The notes below the pieces were generated by a model. That model saw only the letters and a list, made by a program, of their open reading frames with translations, ran no database searches and was not told the origin of the DNA. A program made the position numbers and the translations under genes. Shown one piece after another: positions 20,659-29,022 of a stretch of DNA of 64,000 bases. The number at the start of each line of letters is the position of its first letter. Position 1 is the first letter of the stretch. The stretch lies in NCBI RefSeq assembly GCF_019972835.1, contig NZ_BPPB01000003.1, forward strand, positions 36,758 to 100,757, given 5' to 3'. This DNA comes from Lactobacillus laiwuensis (GTDB lineage: Bacteria; Bacillota; Bacilli; Lactobacillales; Lactobacillaceae).

Positions 20659-21729
20659 TCAATAAAAATTATCTTCGTCTTGGTATAGATAATCAGGATC
20701 TTCATAACCAACATCTAGATAGTTATCTTCTACATCAATTTCTCTGTCTTTTAGCTCATCAACATATTTGTCTATAATAGCAGTATTTTCTTTATTTTCC
20801 TTTTTATAATCACTAAATAATTCTAAATATTCCTTATCCTGAGAATTGGTTAATAAGAAGTTTTTAAGCTTTTTGTCTTTCAACAATCTATCATATAATT
20901 CATCAATTATACCTGAAAATTCATTAATTTCGTATTTGTCCGGTTCATATATAGAATATATTGTTTCTTTAACATAATTTGCAAATTGTTTATTATAATC
21001 TTTTTCTTCAAAAGTATCTTTTTTAAAAGTATTTACTTGTTTCTGTAATTTCTTTAGTAGATCCACATATTGATTAATTGCTAATCTAGCAGAAGATAAA
21101 TCAAGATATTTTATTTTATCGATTGCCTCTTTATGTAAATCTTTTTCTTTATCAAAATTCTCCATATAAAATTTGCCTAAAGACGTAAGATTATGGGGTG
21201 ACTCAGGATAAAATATTTTATTTTTAATTATCTCATGTAAATTAAAAATAATTTTATATTTATCGCCTTTGTTAATATTTTTAAATTTTTCACCATTAAG
21301 TATTTGTTTGAAATGTGTTAACCAATAGTCCTTAACTTTTTGTGTTAATAAAAATGTTTTATCATCCCTTTTGTAAAGCTCTCTAGGTATAACATCTCTA
21401 CTTGTCAACTTAATATAAATATTTACCTTATTAGAAAAATCATCATAAACTGAAAAAGCCATTTTAGGATCATAACCAGTAAAATAAAATTCATGAATTA
21501 CTTTTATCATTTCAGACGTTGTGTAAGTCATTCCTTGAATATATGGAACAGATACTTTGAAAAAATCAGCTAATTTTTGCCATGTTTCAATTTTGGGTTC
21601 TCTATCCCCTCTTTCATATTTAGAAAGAGTATCTGAGGTTATAGAAATTAAGCCTCTGCTTTTAAGCTCTGTTACAGTTTCTTTTAAAGTTAATTTTTTT
21701 TTATATCTTTCTTCTCTTATCCTATTCAT
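20659..21729 (-). CDS. Helix-turn-helix (Xre/CI-type) repressor with long C-terminal domain
   Basis: 356 residues. An HTH_3 domain occupies about 1-70 (LTLKETVTELKSRGLISITSDTLSKYERGDREPKIETWQKLADFFKV). The remaining 280 residues are charged, helical and Asp/Lys-rich, with no peptidase motif (no CI-type Ser/Lys dyad recognised). It is divergent from the early operon over three palindromic operators, so it is the likely master repressor of the element. Induction is therefore probably not by RecA-style self-cleavage; an anti-repressor is possible, as in satellite islands. The start is ATG with GAGGAGA upstream. Confidence 0.85.
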   Translation of the reverse strand: MNRIREERYKKKLTLKETVTELKSRGLISITSDTLSKYERGDREPKIETWQKLADFFKVSVPYIQGMTYTTSEMIKVIHEFYFTGYDPKMAFSVYDDFSNKVNIYIKLTSRDVIPRELYKRDDKTFLLTQKVKDYWLTHFKQILNGEKFKNINKGDKYKIIFNLHEIIKNKIFYPESPHNLTSLGKFYMENFDKEKDLHKEAIDKIKYLDLSSARLAINQYVDLLKKLQKQVNTFKKDTFEEKDYNKQFANYVKETIYSIYEPDKYEINEFSGIIDELYDRLLKDKKLKNFLLTNSQDKEYLELFSDYKKENKENTAIIDKYVDELKDREIDVEDNYLDVGYEDPDYLYQDEDNFY

Positions 21730-21776
21730 TGTGTATCTCCTCTTAGATAAATAATACCATTTTTTCCTAAATAATT

Positions 21777-21838
21777 ATACATATTGTATTGAAATTAAAA
21801 AATACATATTGTATAATTTCGTAAAATACAAATTGTAT
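21777..21838 (+). promoter_or_regulatory. Early promoter with three palindromic operators
   Basis: Three 13-bp palindromes of form ATACA-N3-TGTAT start at 21777, 21802 and 21826, spaced 25 and 24 bases. Embedded is a rightward promoter, -35 TTGAAA (21789-21794) and -10 TATAAT (21812-21817), 17 bases apart. The first site abuts the -35, the second covers the -10 and the third lies past the start point. This is a classic lysogeny switch, presumably bound by the divergent HTH repressor. Confidence 0.85.
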
Positions 21839-21854
21839 AAACGAGGTGAGAAAT

Positions 21855-22034
21855 GTGACAGAGTATTTTTCATACAAGCAAGCTATGAATTATTTGGGGT
21901 TTAATTCTTATAAAACCTTAAAGCAGTTAGTTACAGCAGGCTTACCAATTATTCAAGTTGGTAAAACAAAAAAAATTAGCAAGAGTGCAATAGATGAATT
22001 CATGAGAGATCATCAACAGACTTTTATTGATTAG
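21855..22034 (+). CDS. Excisionase / AlpA-like small DNA-binding protein
   Basis: 59 residues from the GTG at 21855, which has GAGGTGAG upstream (an in-frame GTG at 21846 overlaps that site). The helix-turn-helix FSYKQAMNYLGFNSYKTLKQLVTAGLPIIQVGKTKKISKSAIDEFM is of the MerR/excisionase type seen in AlpA and Xis proteins. It is the first gene of the rightward early operon under the repressed promoter, fitting a role in excision or early activation. Confidence 0.75.
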   Translation: MTEYFSYKQAMNYLGFNSYKTLKQLVTAGLPIIQVGKTKKISKSAIDEFMRDHQQTFID

Positions 22035-22048
22035 AAAGGAAGATTAAC

Positions 22049-22300
22049 ATGCCACAAACAGCTACTATACCAAATTATCTTGACAATAAATTTATTCAAA
22101 TGGCTTCAGAAAGTAGTACTTTAAATGAATGCTTAAGTTTACTCACAGACAAAATAGATGAAATTATAAGTCCTAGTGACTTAACGTTGGATAAATTGAA
22201 TAAAATATCAGCTTTGGCCAAGTTAATTGAAAGTTATGCAGATAAACATAATAACTTGGTAAACCAAACTTATATGTTGGTTACTTGCGGAAAGGATTAA
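22049..22300 (+). CDS. Small helical protein of the early operon (paralogue A)
   Basis: 83 residues, acidic and helical, family not recognised. The segment LLTDKIDEIISPSDLTLDKLNKISALAKLIESYADKHNNLVNQTYML aligns over its length with the product of the next gene, so the two are tandem paralogues. AAAGGAAG lies upstream of the ATG. It probably acts in control or replication of the element; no motif supports a closer call. Confidence 0.7.
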   Translation: MPQTATIPNYLDNKFIQMASESSTLNECLSLLTDKIDEIISPSDLTLDKLNKISALAKLIESYADKHNNLVNQTYMLVTCGKD

Positions 22301-22305
22301 CAAAA

Positions 22306-22557
22306 ATGAAAACATTTGTTAAAAATACTAAAGCATTGAATACTGGCTTAATAGCTGCATCCCTTCAAAGCGAAAACATGTTAAGAGCTGCGGAAATAAT
22401 GCTTGAAAAACTACATAGTATACAGGGTCCTGAAGACATGACGCTAGATGATTATGAACAGCTTTATGCGTTAACAGACTTAATGAAAGTTTACGCAAAA
22501 TACCAGCGAGATGAAATATCACATACACAAATGCTAATTGAGTTTAAAGAGGAGTAA
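22306..22557 (+). CDS. Small helical protein of the early operon (paralogue B)
   Basis: 83 residues from the ATG at 22306, with GGAAAGG upstream; a TTG-initiated version seven codons longer would overlap the previous gene. MLEKLHSIQGPEDMTLDDYEQLYALTDLMKVYAKYQRDEISHTQML mirrors the preceding protein, including the P-x-D-(L/M)-T-L-D core. The end is followed directly by the next gene, whose ribosome site lies over its stop. Confidence 0.7.
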   Translation: MKTFVKNTKALNTGLIAASLQSENMLRAAEIMLEKLHSIQGPEDMTLDDYEQLYALTDLMKVYAKYQRDEISHTQMLIEFKEE

Positions 22558-22562
22558 AACTT

Positions 22563-22805
22563 ATGGAAGAAAAAGAGATTAAGACTGTTATTGTTAATAC
22601 AATTAAAGAAACTCTTAGCAAACCCAAACCATATTTAAATCGCCGTGAAATTGCAAAATATTTTGGTGTAGCTGACTCAACTATTAGCAATTGGGCTTCT
22701 TTAGGGATGCCGGTAGCTGTTATCGATGGGCGCAAAATGTATGGCAAGGAAAGTATAACCAACTGGTTAAAGTCAAAAGAGCAAACAAAAAAAGCCCGTT
22801 ACTAA
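22563..22805 (+). CDS. HTH DNA-binding protein of the early operon
   Basis: 80 residues. The central part YLNRREIAKYFGVADSTISNWASLGMPVAVIDGRKMYGKESITNWLKSKE is a winged-helix/MerR-like helix-turn-helix of the kind common in phage and island early operons (Xis- or terminase-small-like). GAGGAGT precedes the ATG and overlaps the upstream stop. It could be a second excision or replication accessory factor. Confidence 0.75.
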   Translation: MEEKEIKTVIVNTIKETLSKPKPYLNRREIAKYFGVADSTISNWASLGMPVAVIDGRKMYGKESITNWLKSKEQTKKARY

Positions 22806-22862
22806 CCAACAGTAACGAGCAACAAGCAAAATAATCCATTAATAAAAATTAAAACCACAATA

Positions 22863-22892
22863 GGCAATGGTGGATTAATCAAAGTATTCTAA
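22863..22892 (+). repeat. 30-bp dispersed repeat, copy 2
   Basis: Begins GGCAATGGTGGATTAATC. Same orientation as copy 1 and inverted relative to copy 3. It sits about 40 bases upstream of the primase start, in the only gap of the early operon, so it may be a regulatory or replication site. Confidence 0.75.
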
Positions 22893-22931
22893 ATGAAATA
22901 TTTTCTTAATTATAAATAAAACGAGGTATTT

Positions 22932-23699
22932 ATGCTAGTAGATTATGCTATTAAATATTCTGAACATGGTTTTTCAGTAATTCCAATTGGTCAAAATAAG
23001 CGACCATTAATTAAATTTGCTGATAGACCATCCTTAACAGTAAAACAAATTAAACAAATATGGGCTAAATATCCGAATGCCAATATTGCGATTAAGACCG
23101 AACAATTTTTTGTCATTGACGTTGATCGTCACGGTAATAACGTAGATGGCTTAAATTCCATTAGAGAACTCAATCATCCTGAGTGGTTTAGAAATACTTT
23201 AGCTGAGAAGACAGCACACAATGGCTTTCATTTCTTTTTTCAAAAGCCTATCAATGAAAAAATCACTCAAAACATTGGTTTCTTGCCTGGTGTTGATTTA
23301 AAAGCACATCCCAATAACTACATAGTTGTAGCACCTAGCCGAATTAACGGTAACCCTTATCAATGGCTTAATCATTGCCCTATTAAGACAGCACCACAAG
23401 GCTTAATTAATCTAATTAGGAGCAGACATCAAGCTAAAGACACCCTTTATAAAACTAACAGTAATAAAACCAAAACAGCACAGCTTTTTGAAATGATTAC
23501 TACAGGTTTGGGGGAAGTTGGAAACCGCAATGATACCTTAACTAGCTTTATAGGTGGTTTGCTATTTCGTGGTGTTGACCCCTATTCAGTAGCAGAATTA
23601 GCACACATTGTTAATGAACACACTCCCGACCCTTTACCTGAAAAAGAAGTCATTAAGACTATTAATTCAGTAGCAAAGAAAGAAAACAGGAGGTGTTAA
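22932..23699 (+). CDS. Prim-pol type DNA primase/polymerase
   Basis: 255 residues. The N-terminal bifunctional primase-polymerase domain (about 5-165) has the metal-binding VIDVDRH (Asp63, Asp65), NGFHFFF and the later VDLKAHPNNYIVVAPS. A short PriCT-like C-terminal domain follows (about 185-250, GNRNDTLTSFIGGLLFRGVDP). It makes primers for element replication. It overlaps the helicase gene by one base (TAATG), so the two work as a pair, equivalent to a split P4 alpha/D5 protein. Confidence 0.92.
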   Translation: MLVDYAIKYSEHGFSVIPIGQNKRPLIKFADRPSLTVKQIKQIWAKYPNANIAIKTEQFFVIDVDRHGNNVDGLNSIRELNHPEWFRNTLAEKTAHNGFHFFFQKPINEKITQNIGFLPGVDLKAHPNNYIVVAPSRINGNPYQWLNHCPIKTAPQGLINLIRSRHQAKDTLYKTNSNKTKTAQLFEMITTGLGEVGNRNDTLTSFIGGLLFRGVDPYSVAELAHIVNEHTPDPLPEKEVIKTINSVAKKENRRC

Positions 23700-25135
23700 T
23701 GTTAATGATCAAAGAAGAACTCGATACAGTAGAATTAGATAAAATTAAAGATCGGCAAAGTAATCCAACAATACCTTGGATTTATAGAGATGAACAAAGT
23801 GACAAACGCAAAGTTGACATCCCTAAACTAGGTAAAACTATCCTAGCTGAACATAACTGCTTAATCGTTGAAAACGGCAATAAAGAGGAGTTTTACGAAT
23901 ATAGCAAAAAATTGCATTATTGGGAACAACGCAATATTAAAAGCCTGAAAAGTGCTGTTACTAGACTATTAAATAGACAAGGAATGTGGAAAGATAAAAC
24001 AGCTAGAGATGCCTTTCACTTTATCACTGACAGTATTAAGCGGGTTAAATGGGCTGATACACTTGGTAAAATTCAAGGCAACTACTTTAACTTTAAAAAT
24101 GGGGTTTGGAATTGGGATGATTTCAAATTGCAAGAGCATTCGCCTAAATATTATTTCACTTCCTGCATAGATTATGACCTGGTGATTACTGATAAATATC
24201 CGAACGCACAAGCCGTTATAAATAGTTGGAAAAATAAAAATAGTTGGTTAGAAACAGAGAAATGGTTGGCACTTTCAGTAGGTGAAAACATGCAATCATT
24301 GATGGAATTCATAGGTTACATATTCTATCCCAGTTATGAACCAATTCAATTATTTGTTATCCTGTTAAGCCCAGGTGGTGACGGTAAAACCACCTTTATG
24401 AACCACCTTACCACCCTTGTAGGCAATGAAAATACTTCTTTTGTTTCTTTAATTGATTTAGCAGACAAGCGTCCTAATAATTTTAGTCATTCAGAATTAT
24501 ACAATAAGTATCTAAATGAATATGACGATATATCAAACGCGTACATCCCTGATACTACTGTTTTACAGAAGTTAACCGGTGGCAGTTCAATAACTGCACC
24601 AGTTAAAAATAGGCCAGGTATTACATTATTTAATTATGCTAAATTGCTATTTGCATCTAATGACTTGCCTAGTTTTAGCAATACAACCAATGCATTTTTA
24701 CGCCGAATTAATGTAATTAAGTTCTTTAAGATAAATAATTTTGAACAGACTATAGATATGAAAAAAGTTAAAAAAGAACGTGGTGAGTTTGTTTATAAAT
24801 GTATGGTCTTAGCCAGGGATGCAATGAAAAGAAAAGAAATCAAACAAACTGAGTCAATTATTGCACAGAGAAACAATTGGATAGAAGATAACGACCCCAT
24901 AAAGCAATTTATTAATGAAGATTGTACCTTAGCTCCAACGGAAGAAGTTGATGAAAATGATTTATACGGTGCCTATAAAGTTTGGTGTATTAAATATAAT
25001 TTCAAACCAGTTAGCAAAACAAAATTCAAGAAAGAGCTTGAGAACAAAGGAATTTTTAGAAGTGTTGAAAACAAGCGTATTGATGGAGAAAAACGAAAAA
25101 GGCGGTATTTTTATAAAGGTATCAGCTTAAATTAA
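23699..25135 (+). CDS. Phage/plasmid primase-associated helicase, D5/P4 family (SF3)
   Basis: 478 residues from the ATG at 23699, placed five bases after AGGAGG. A D5_N-like region occupies about 60-200. The SF3 ATPase core follows with Walker A SPGGDGKTTFM (about 224-234), Walker B YLNEYDDIS, and the motif-C region KLLFASNDLPSFSNT...FLRRINVIKF with its arginine. A C-terminal winged-helix (about 395-478) resembles D5_C/primase C-terminal domains. It unwinds the element's origin. Together with the prim-pol it gives autonomous replication after excision. Confidence 0.93.
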   Translation: MLMIKEELDTVELDKIKDRQSNPTIPWIYRDEQSDKRKVDIPKLGKTILAEHNCLIVENGNKEEFYEYSKKLHYWEQRNIKSLKSAVTRLLNRQGMWKDKTARDAFHFITDSIKRVKWADTLGKIQGNYFNFKNGVWNWDDFKLQEHSPKYYFTSCIDYDLVITDKYPNAQAVINSWKNKNSWLETEKWLALSVGENMQSLMEFIGYIFYPSYEPIQLFVILLSPGGDGKTTFMNHLTTLVGNENTSFVSLIDLADKRPNNFSHSELYNKYLNEYDDISNAYIPDTTVLQKLTGGSSITAPVKNRPGITLFNYAKLLFASNDLPSFSNTTNAFLRRINVIKFFKINNFEQTIDMKKVKKERGEFVYKCMVLARDAMKRKEIKQTESIIAQRNNWIEDNDPIKQFINEDCTLAPTEEVDENDLYGAYKVWCIKYNFKPVSKTKFKKELENKGIFRSVENKRIDGEKRKRRYFYKGISLN

Positions 25136-25140
25136 AGACA

Positions 25141-25481
25141 GGTACAAACCACAGACTTTCAATAAACCCTTATGAGAGTAACCACGGTGCAAATGGAACT
25201 TTCAAGGTTCAGATAAAAAAATGCCTAACTCGTTGAGAGAGTAAGTAAGGTACTAGTGGTACACTCTTTTTTAAAATAAATAAAATAATATATATATATT
25301 GGACTACATACCCCTATATACAATCTCTATCAAGCTCAAAAAAAGTGTACATTTTGTGCCAAGCTTACAGGCTGTAGGTTAGAGGGGTATTTCCCGATTT
25401 GTACCAAATGTACCACATCCGCAAAAAAGTTGGTATACAAAGGATTTGTTGAATCAGTTATTTGTGCCCTGCCTTTGTACC
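25141..25481. other. Candidate replication origin with TTTGYRCC iterons
   Basis: A non-coding stretch of about 380 bases after the helicase gene. It holds six copies of TTTGYRCC: minus strand at 25141-25148 and 25186-25193, plus strand at 25353-25360, 25398-25405, 25461-25468 and 25474-25481. It also contains a very AT-rich segment (25270-25300). Iterons plus an AT-rich block next to primase and helicase genes are typical of an origin; assignment is inferred. The same motif builds the attachment cores. Confidence 0.5.
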
Positions 25482-25515
25482 GTATCACATGTATTAAGCA
25501 AAGGAATTAAATTAT

Positions 25516-25821
25516 ATGTATTACTCACTTGAAGATATAAACAACTTCGATAAATTAGATTTTGTTATGCAGATTGAAAGAAAGTCTGGTAAGCAAGCTG
25601 CAATTCATTTCTGCGATTGCATGACATTAATTTTAAATAAGGCAAAGCATAACGATTATTTTGATGAAATGAACGATGAGCTAACTTGGTCTAGGATAGC
25701 CGTTGAACATGATGGTACCCCTACACTATTCTGTGGTTCCTTTTCAACTAAGACATTTTATATTTATACCATAAAAGGTAATCAAATTAAACGTGAGATT
25801 AAGCAACTAGGAAACAATTAA
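25516..25821 (+). CDS. Small conserved-looking protein, unknown function
   Basis: 101 residues, not recognised. Begins MYYSLEDINNFDKLDFVMQIERKSGK; mixed helix/strand, with no signal peptide or membrane segment. AAGGAA lies 11 bases before the ATG. It follows the candidate origin and ends before a terminator, so it may be the last replication-module gene or a single cargo gene. Confidence 0.6.
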   Translation: MYYSLEDINNFDKLDFVMQIERKSGKQAAIHFCDCMTLILNKAKHNDYFDEMNDELTWSRIAVEHDGTPTLFCGSFSTKTFYIYTIKGNQIKREIKQLGNN

Positions 25822-25891
25822 GTACAGCTGTTGATGCTAACGTCGATATATATCGTTCTCATTTATATCCACTCAATATATTCATCTCAGA

Positions 25892-25916
25892 AAAACTAGC
25901 CTTAACAGCTAGTTTT
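25892..25916 (+). terminator. Intrinsic terminator
   Basis: Nine-base perfect stem AAAACTAGC / GCTAGTTTT with a seven-base loop and a T-run. It closes the unit of the 101-residue gene and precedes the next gene. Confidence 0.85.
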
Positions 25917-25945
25917 TTGTATTATTGTGTTGAGGTGATTCTTGA

Positions 25946-26767
25946 ATGAATAAAAAAATATTAGTATCAACTGAAAACGGAGAAAAGAGCTGTAGTAAAT
26001 CTACACTCAATTTTATTTTATTTTATAAAAAGCATAAAGTAATAATAAATATTATGCTCTACCTTTTTGTTATGCTAGGCATACCTTTGATTCTTCAGTC
26101 GAATTTGGGAGGCCTAGGTGACAAATTAAAAAAGACCATTGGTATAGGTACACCTAGAGATTGGTTGGGCTTTTGGGGGACATATATAGGTACTATAATA
26201 ACTATTATTTTCGCATATATAAGCACGATACATGAAGATAATAAAAGGAAACAAGAAACAAGGAAAACAGAAAATAAAGAAAATAAGAAGAATATTGATG
26301 AACTGCTTAAAAAAATAGACGTTTTAGTTGACGAGTTATATAAGAAAGCAGTTACAGGCAAAGAAATTAAAACTGCTATAAATGACTTAAAAAAAGAGAG
26401 ACCATGCGCTAGAAAAAAAGTCTATAAAAAGTTACTTAGTTTTTTAAAAGAAAAAAATGCCCGAGTTGATAATTGTTATAATGAAATAAGTATTATTATG
26501 CCTTTTAAAAAGATAGATATACTAAGGAACTATAATTACTATGGTAAATTGGCAGAAATAAATAATAGCATAACAGATATTAATTTAAAAATTGATAATC
26601 TATCTTTAGTGGTATTTTTCGATAAAAAAATAACTGAAGAGGAAATAAATGGGCTTAATGAACTAATAGATATATTTAATGACTTAGCTAAAAATGTCAC
26701 AACTTTAAAGAGACTTGTTAAAGTAGCAAAGAGTGCAAAAGAATTAGAAATTCTTACTGGTAATTAA
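25946..26767 (+). CDS. Membrane protein with two TM helices and long coiled coil
   Basis: 273 residues. Membrane helices at about 30-52 (VIINIMLYLFVMLGIPLIL) and 73-92, the second opening with the motif DWLGFWGTYIGTIITIIFAY, then a Lys/Glu-rich coiled coil and a helical C-terminus. The DWLxFWGxYxG type of helix recurs in accessory proteins of phages and islands, some suspected of exclusion or abortive roles, but I cannot assign a function. GAGGTGA precedes the ATG. It is positioned as cargo between the replication and late-control genes. Confidence 0.65.
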   Translation: MNKKILVSTENGEKSCSKSTLNFILFYKKHKVIINIMLYLFVMLGIPLILQSNLGGLGDKLKKTIGIGTPRDWLGFWGTYIGTIITIIFAYISTIHEDNKRKQETRKTENKENKKNIDELLKKIDVLVDELYKKAVTGKEIKTAINDLKKERPCARKKVYKKLLSFLKEKNARVDNCYNEISIIMPFKKIDILRNYNYYGKLAEINNSITDINLKIDNLSLVVFFDKKITEEEINGLNELIDIFNDLAKNVTTLKRLVKVAKSAKELEILTGN

Positions 26768-28242
26768 TTATTAAATTCTAAGCAACAAAGAAACAGATAT
26801 GTCTTTTTGTTTACTCTATTTTAAATAGGTGCTGATTGCTTTAATGTCTAAGATTTATATTGATATTCAAATCAAATAGCTTGTGGCCATTCACGGCTGC
26901 AGTATTTAATCTTTGAGTAATTGGCAAGGACGGTGGTTTCTTTATCTCTATAATTATCAAAGTTATTGCCGATAGTTATCACGACATGCACTCCTTGGAT
27001 TAGCAGTGATATACATGCTACCGTTCCCAACTCTGATAATAAATTGATCCCCGTCCCCAACTATCGTTAGGCAAGGAGCCGCAACATGTGGTGTTCGCTT
27101 GCGCGAGAGACTGAATTTTGAAATTTTTTTAATAAGGGGGGTAAAACACTGGCAAACATTGATTTAATAGCTTTTATGGTGCTTGAAACAGCAACTAAAT
27201 GGCTTAATAATTACGGAAAACATGTAAAAAAACGAAGTTTTATTTGACGAAAAGTTCAGCCTTAAATGATTAAGCCCTTAGAGATTTTATAGATAAGTAG
27301 TTATGCTAACAACTGCTAACCATATTCATGATTTACTTAGCTGTGTAACCAAAACAGGTACACAGCTTATAGCATTACAAAGAATGATATAAAGAGAATG
27401 ACAGACTTTTTCATACAATGAATAATACAAGTTATGAGTGTATTACCTGCAAAATTTTAGGGTGCGCTTTTGCACATCTTTTTATTTGTAATAATGCCTA
27501 TACAATGGTACTGGTTGTGATTTCATTTGCACCCTAAATGTTGGAAAATGTTTGCTTTTTATTCAGAAGCAGTAACTAATTATTAATGTCAGGGATGCCA
27601 AAATGTCAAATTTTTGCTACAACTTTATGGTTATAGATATTTTTGGACGAAATGATAACGTTAAATTACACAAATATCTTAATAAATTTCGTATAACATT
27701 ATTTCTAAAGAAAGTTTACATATATGAAGCTGTTCTCCAATCAAGACTGTAAATAACTCGGTTACTAAAAAGGGAGCCTTAACATGGGGCCCCCTTATTT
27801 ATATTTAGTAATTAAAAAATGCTCTAAACAGTTTAATCACTTAAAACCAGTTTTGGCTTTAAAATATTTAGCAATCATGCTAATTTTTATGCCCAATCCA
27901 CATTTGGTTTGGGGTGCAAAATAAGTTAAACAACCTAAATTTTATTTGAATTGCAATAACTACTGTGAAAGCACTAGGACAATCCAATTTTGGCTTTTCC
28001 TATTGATTAAAAAAGGAGTGTCCATTTCGTTCCCCCCTTTGAATAATTCATAAAAAGTGTGCAGTGACAAAATACGCTATATATCAGCATTTTTGACAGT
28101 TTTTGTTAAATAAATATCCTAGTAAATGCTAGTATTTGCTAGGATTAATTCTTTTTAACTAGTTGAAATAGACACATAATATTTAGATTAAAACCTGAAA
28201 AAACTTGAACATTTTTCTTAAAGCTACTGTGAAAATCGATCA
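26768..28242. other. Gene-poor 1.5-kb stretch of the integrated element
   Basis: No convincing gene in either direction; the one open frame over 60 codons (26872-27060, minus) lacks a ribosome site and family features. Contents seen: a perfect 9-bp hairpin AGCTGTGTA/TACACAGCT (27339-27367), a GC-rich block GTTCGCTTGCGCGAGAG (27094-27110), two TTTGYRCC motifs (27526-27533 plus, 27913-27920 minus), and a terminator-like hairpin with one mismatch (27770-27796). It may contain decayed genes, packaging or transfer sites, or an undetected RNA. Confidence 0.45.
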
Positions 28243-28635
28243 CTATTTTACTAGCTTAACGAAAGGTTCTATACCTATCTTCTTTTGATATGTAGCAAAG
28301 TTTTTCATAAATTCATTTATAGCTATCTGTTTCAGCTCCCAATACCTAGTTTTACCATAGCCCATTTTTTCCATGACTTCTTTATTAGTAAGGTCAAATA
28401 AATAAACACCAGTAAGAATTCTCTTTGATTTAATAGAACATTCCTGAATAGCTTTTCCCACACACCAAGTCACGTTCTCAGCAAATATTATTTCTTCAGT
28501 GGCTATTGCCTTATCCATTGTAGTAAGATTATCTATCTTATCAGCCGTTAAATCAGCTTTATGCCTACCTGAGTGCGCCACAAACATATCTAAATCTTGC
28601 TTAAGAAATACTTTTAGATTTTCCGTCACTTCCAT
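28243..28635 (-). CDS. ArpU-like phage transcriptional regulator
   Basis: 130 residues. The C-terminal LTNKEVMEKMGYGKTRYWELKQIAINEFM (about 82-110) matches the ArpU/RinA-type sigma-like helix-turn-helix, usually written YxKxxAxxEF, found in late-gene regulators of Firmicute phages. AGGAGG lies 11 bases before the ATG. In a satellite with no structural genes it may respond to or interfere with a helper phage's late transcription. It reads leftward into the gene-poor stretch. Confidence 0.65.
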   Translation of the reverse strand: MEVTENLKVFLKQDLDMFVAHSGRHKADLTADKIDNLTTMDKAIATEEIIFAENVTWCVGKAIQECSIKSKRILTGVYLFDLTNKEVMEKMGYGKTRYWELKQIAINEFMKNFATYQKKIGIEPFVKLVK

Positions 28636-28866
28636 AGGGATGGTTTCCTCCTTACATGTCCTTTTCTATCTCAAAAGATCTAATTTATTTACGCTAGTTG
28701 CAAAGTCAACTATTTATTCTACAAAAAATGAAAGTTTTGTATCGATTTTGCCGTTTTAAACAAAAAGAAAGTCCAAATAGACTTTCTTAAGGTAAATAAA
28801 CTATAAATTATCAAAACTCTGAACACTTGATATTATAGCACTTTTCAGTATTCAACTATACCAATT

Positions 28867-28896
28867 TTAAGATATTTTGACTAATCCACCATTGCC
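28867..28896 (-). repeat. 30-bp dispersed repeat, copy 3
   Basis: Inverted copy of the repeats at 20590 and 22863, immediately adjacent to the right attachment site (one base apart). Its position suggests a recombination or control site used at the element's end. Confidence 0.75.
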
Positions 28897-28897
28897 A

Positions 28898-28918
28898 AAA
28901 ATTTTGCACCGAATTTTG
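28898..28918. repeat. Right attachment site of the integrated element (attR)
   Basis: Identical over 21 bp to 19393-19413. Two TTTGCACC units 12 bases apart (28903-28910, 28915-28922). Host sequence resumes to the right, with tRNA-Gln about 100 bp away. Confidence 0.8.
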
Positions 28919-29022
28919 CACCTATTGGGCTAATTTCAGTTAATTTCAAAAAATGGCAAAAAATAAAAATGCCTTAGTACCAACACTTCAAGCTAGTTGA
29001 AACTAAGACAAATCATGAAAAT

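Noticed and set aside
26872..27060. 62-codon minus-strand open frame in the gene-poor stretch
   Set aside because: No ribosome site, no recognisable family, and low-complexity composition expected by chance in such a region.
27090..27115. GC-rich block as a conjugative transfer origin
   Set aside because: No relaxase gene in the element and no nick-site match that I can name; kept only as part of the gene-poor stretch.
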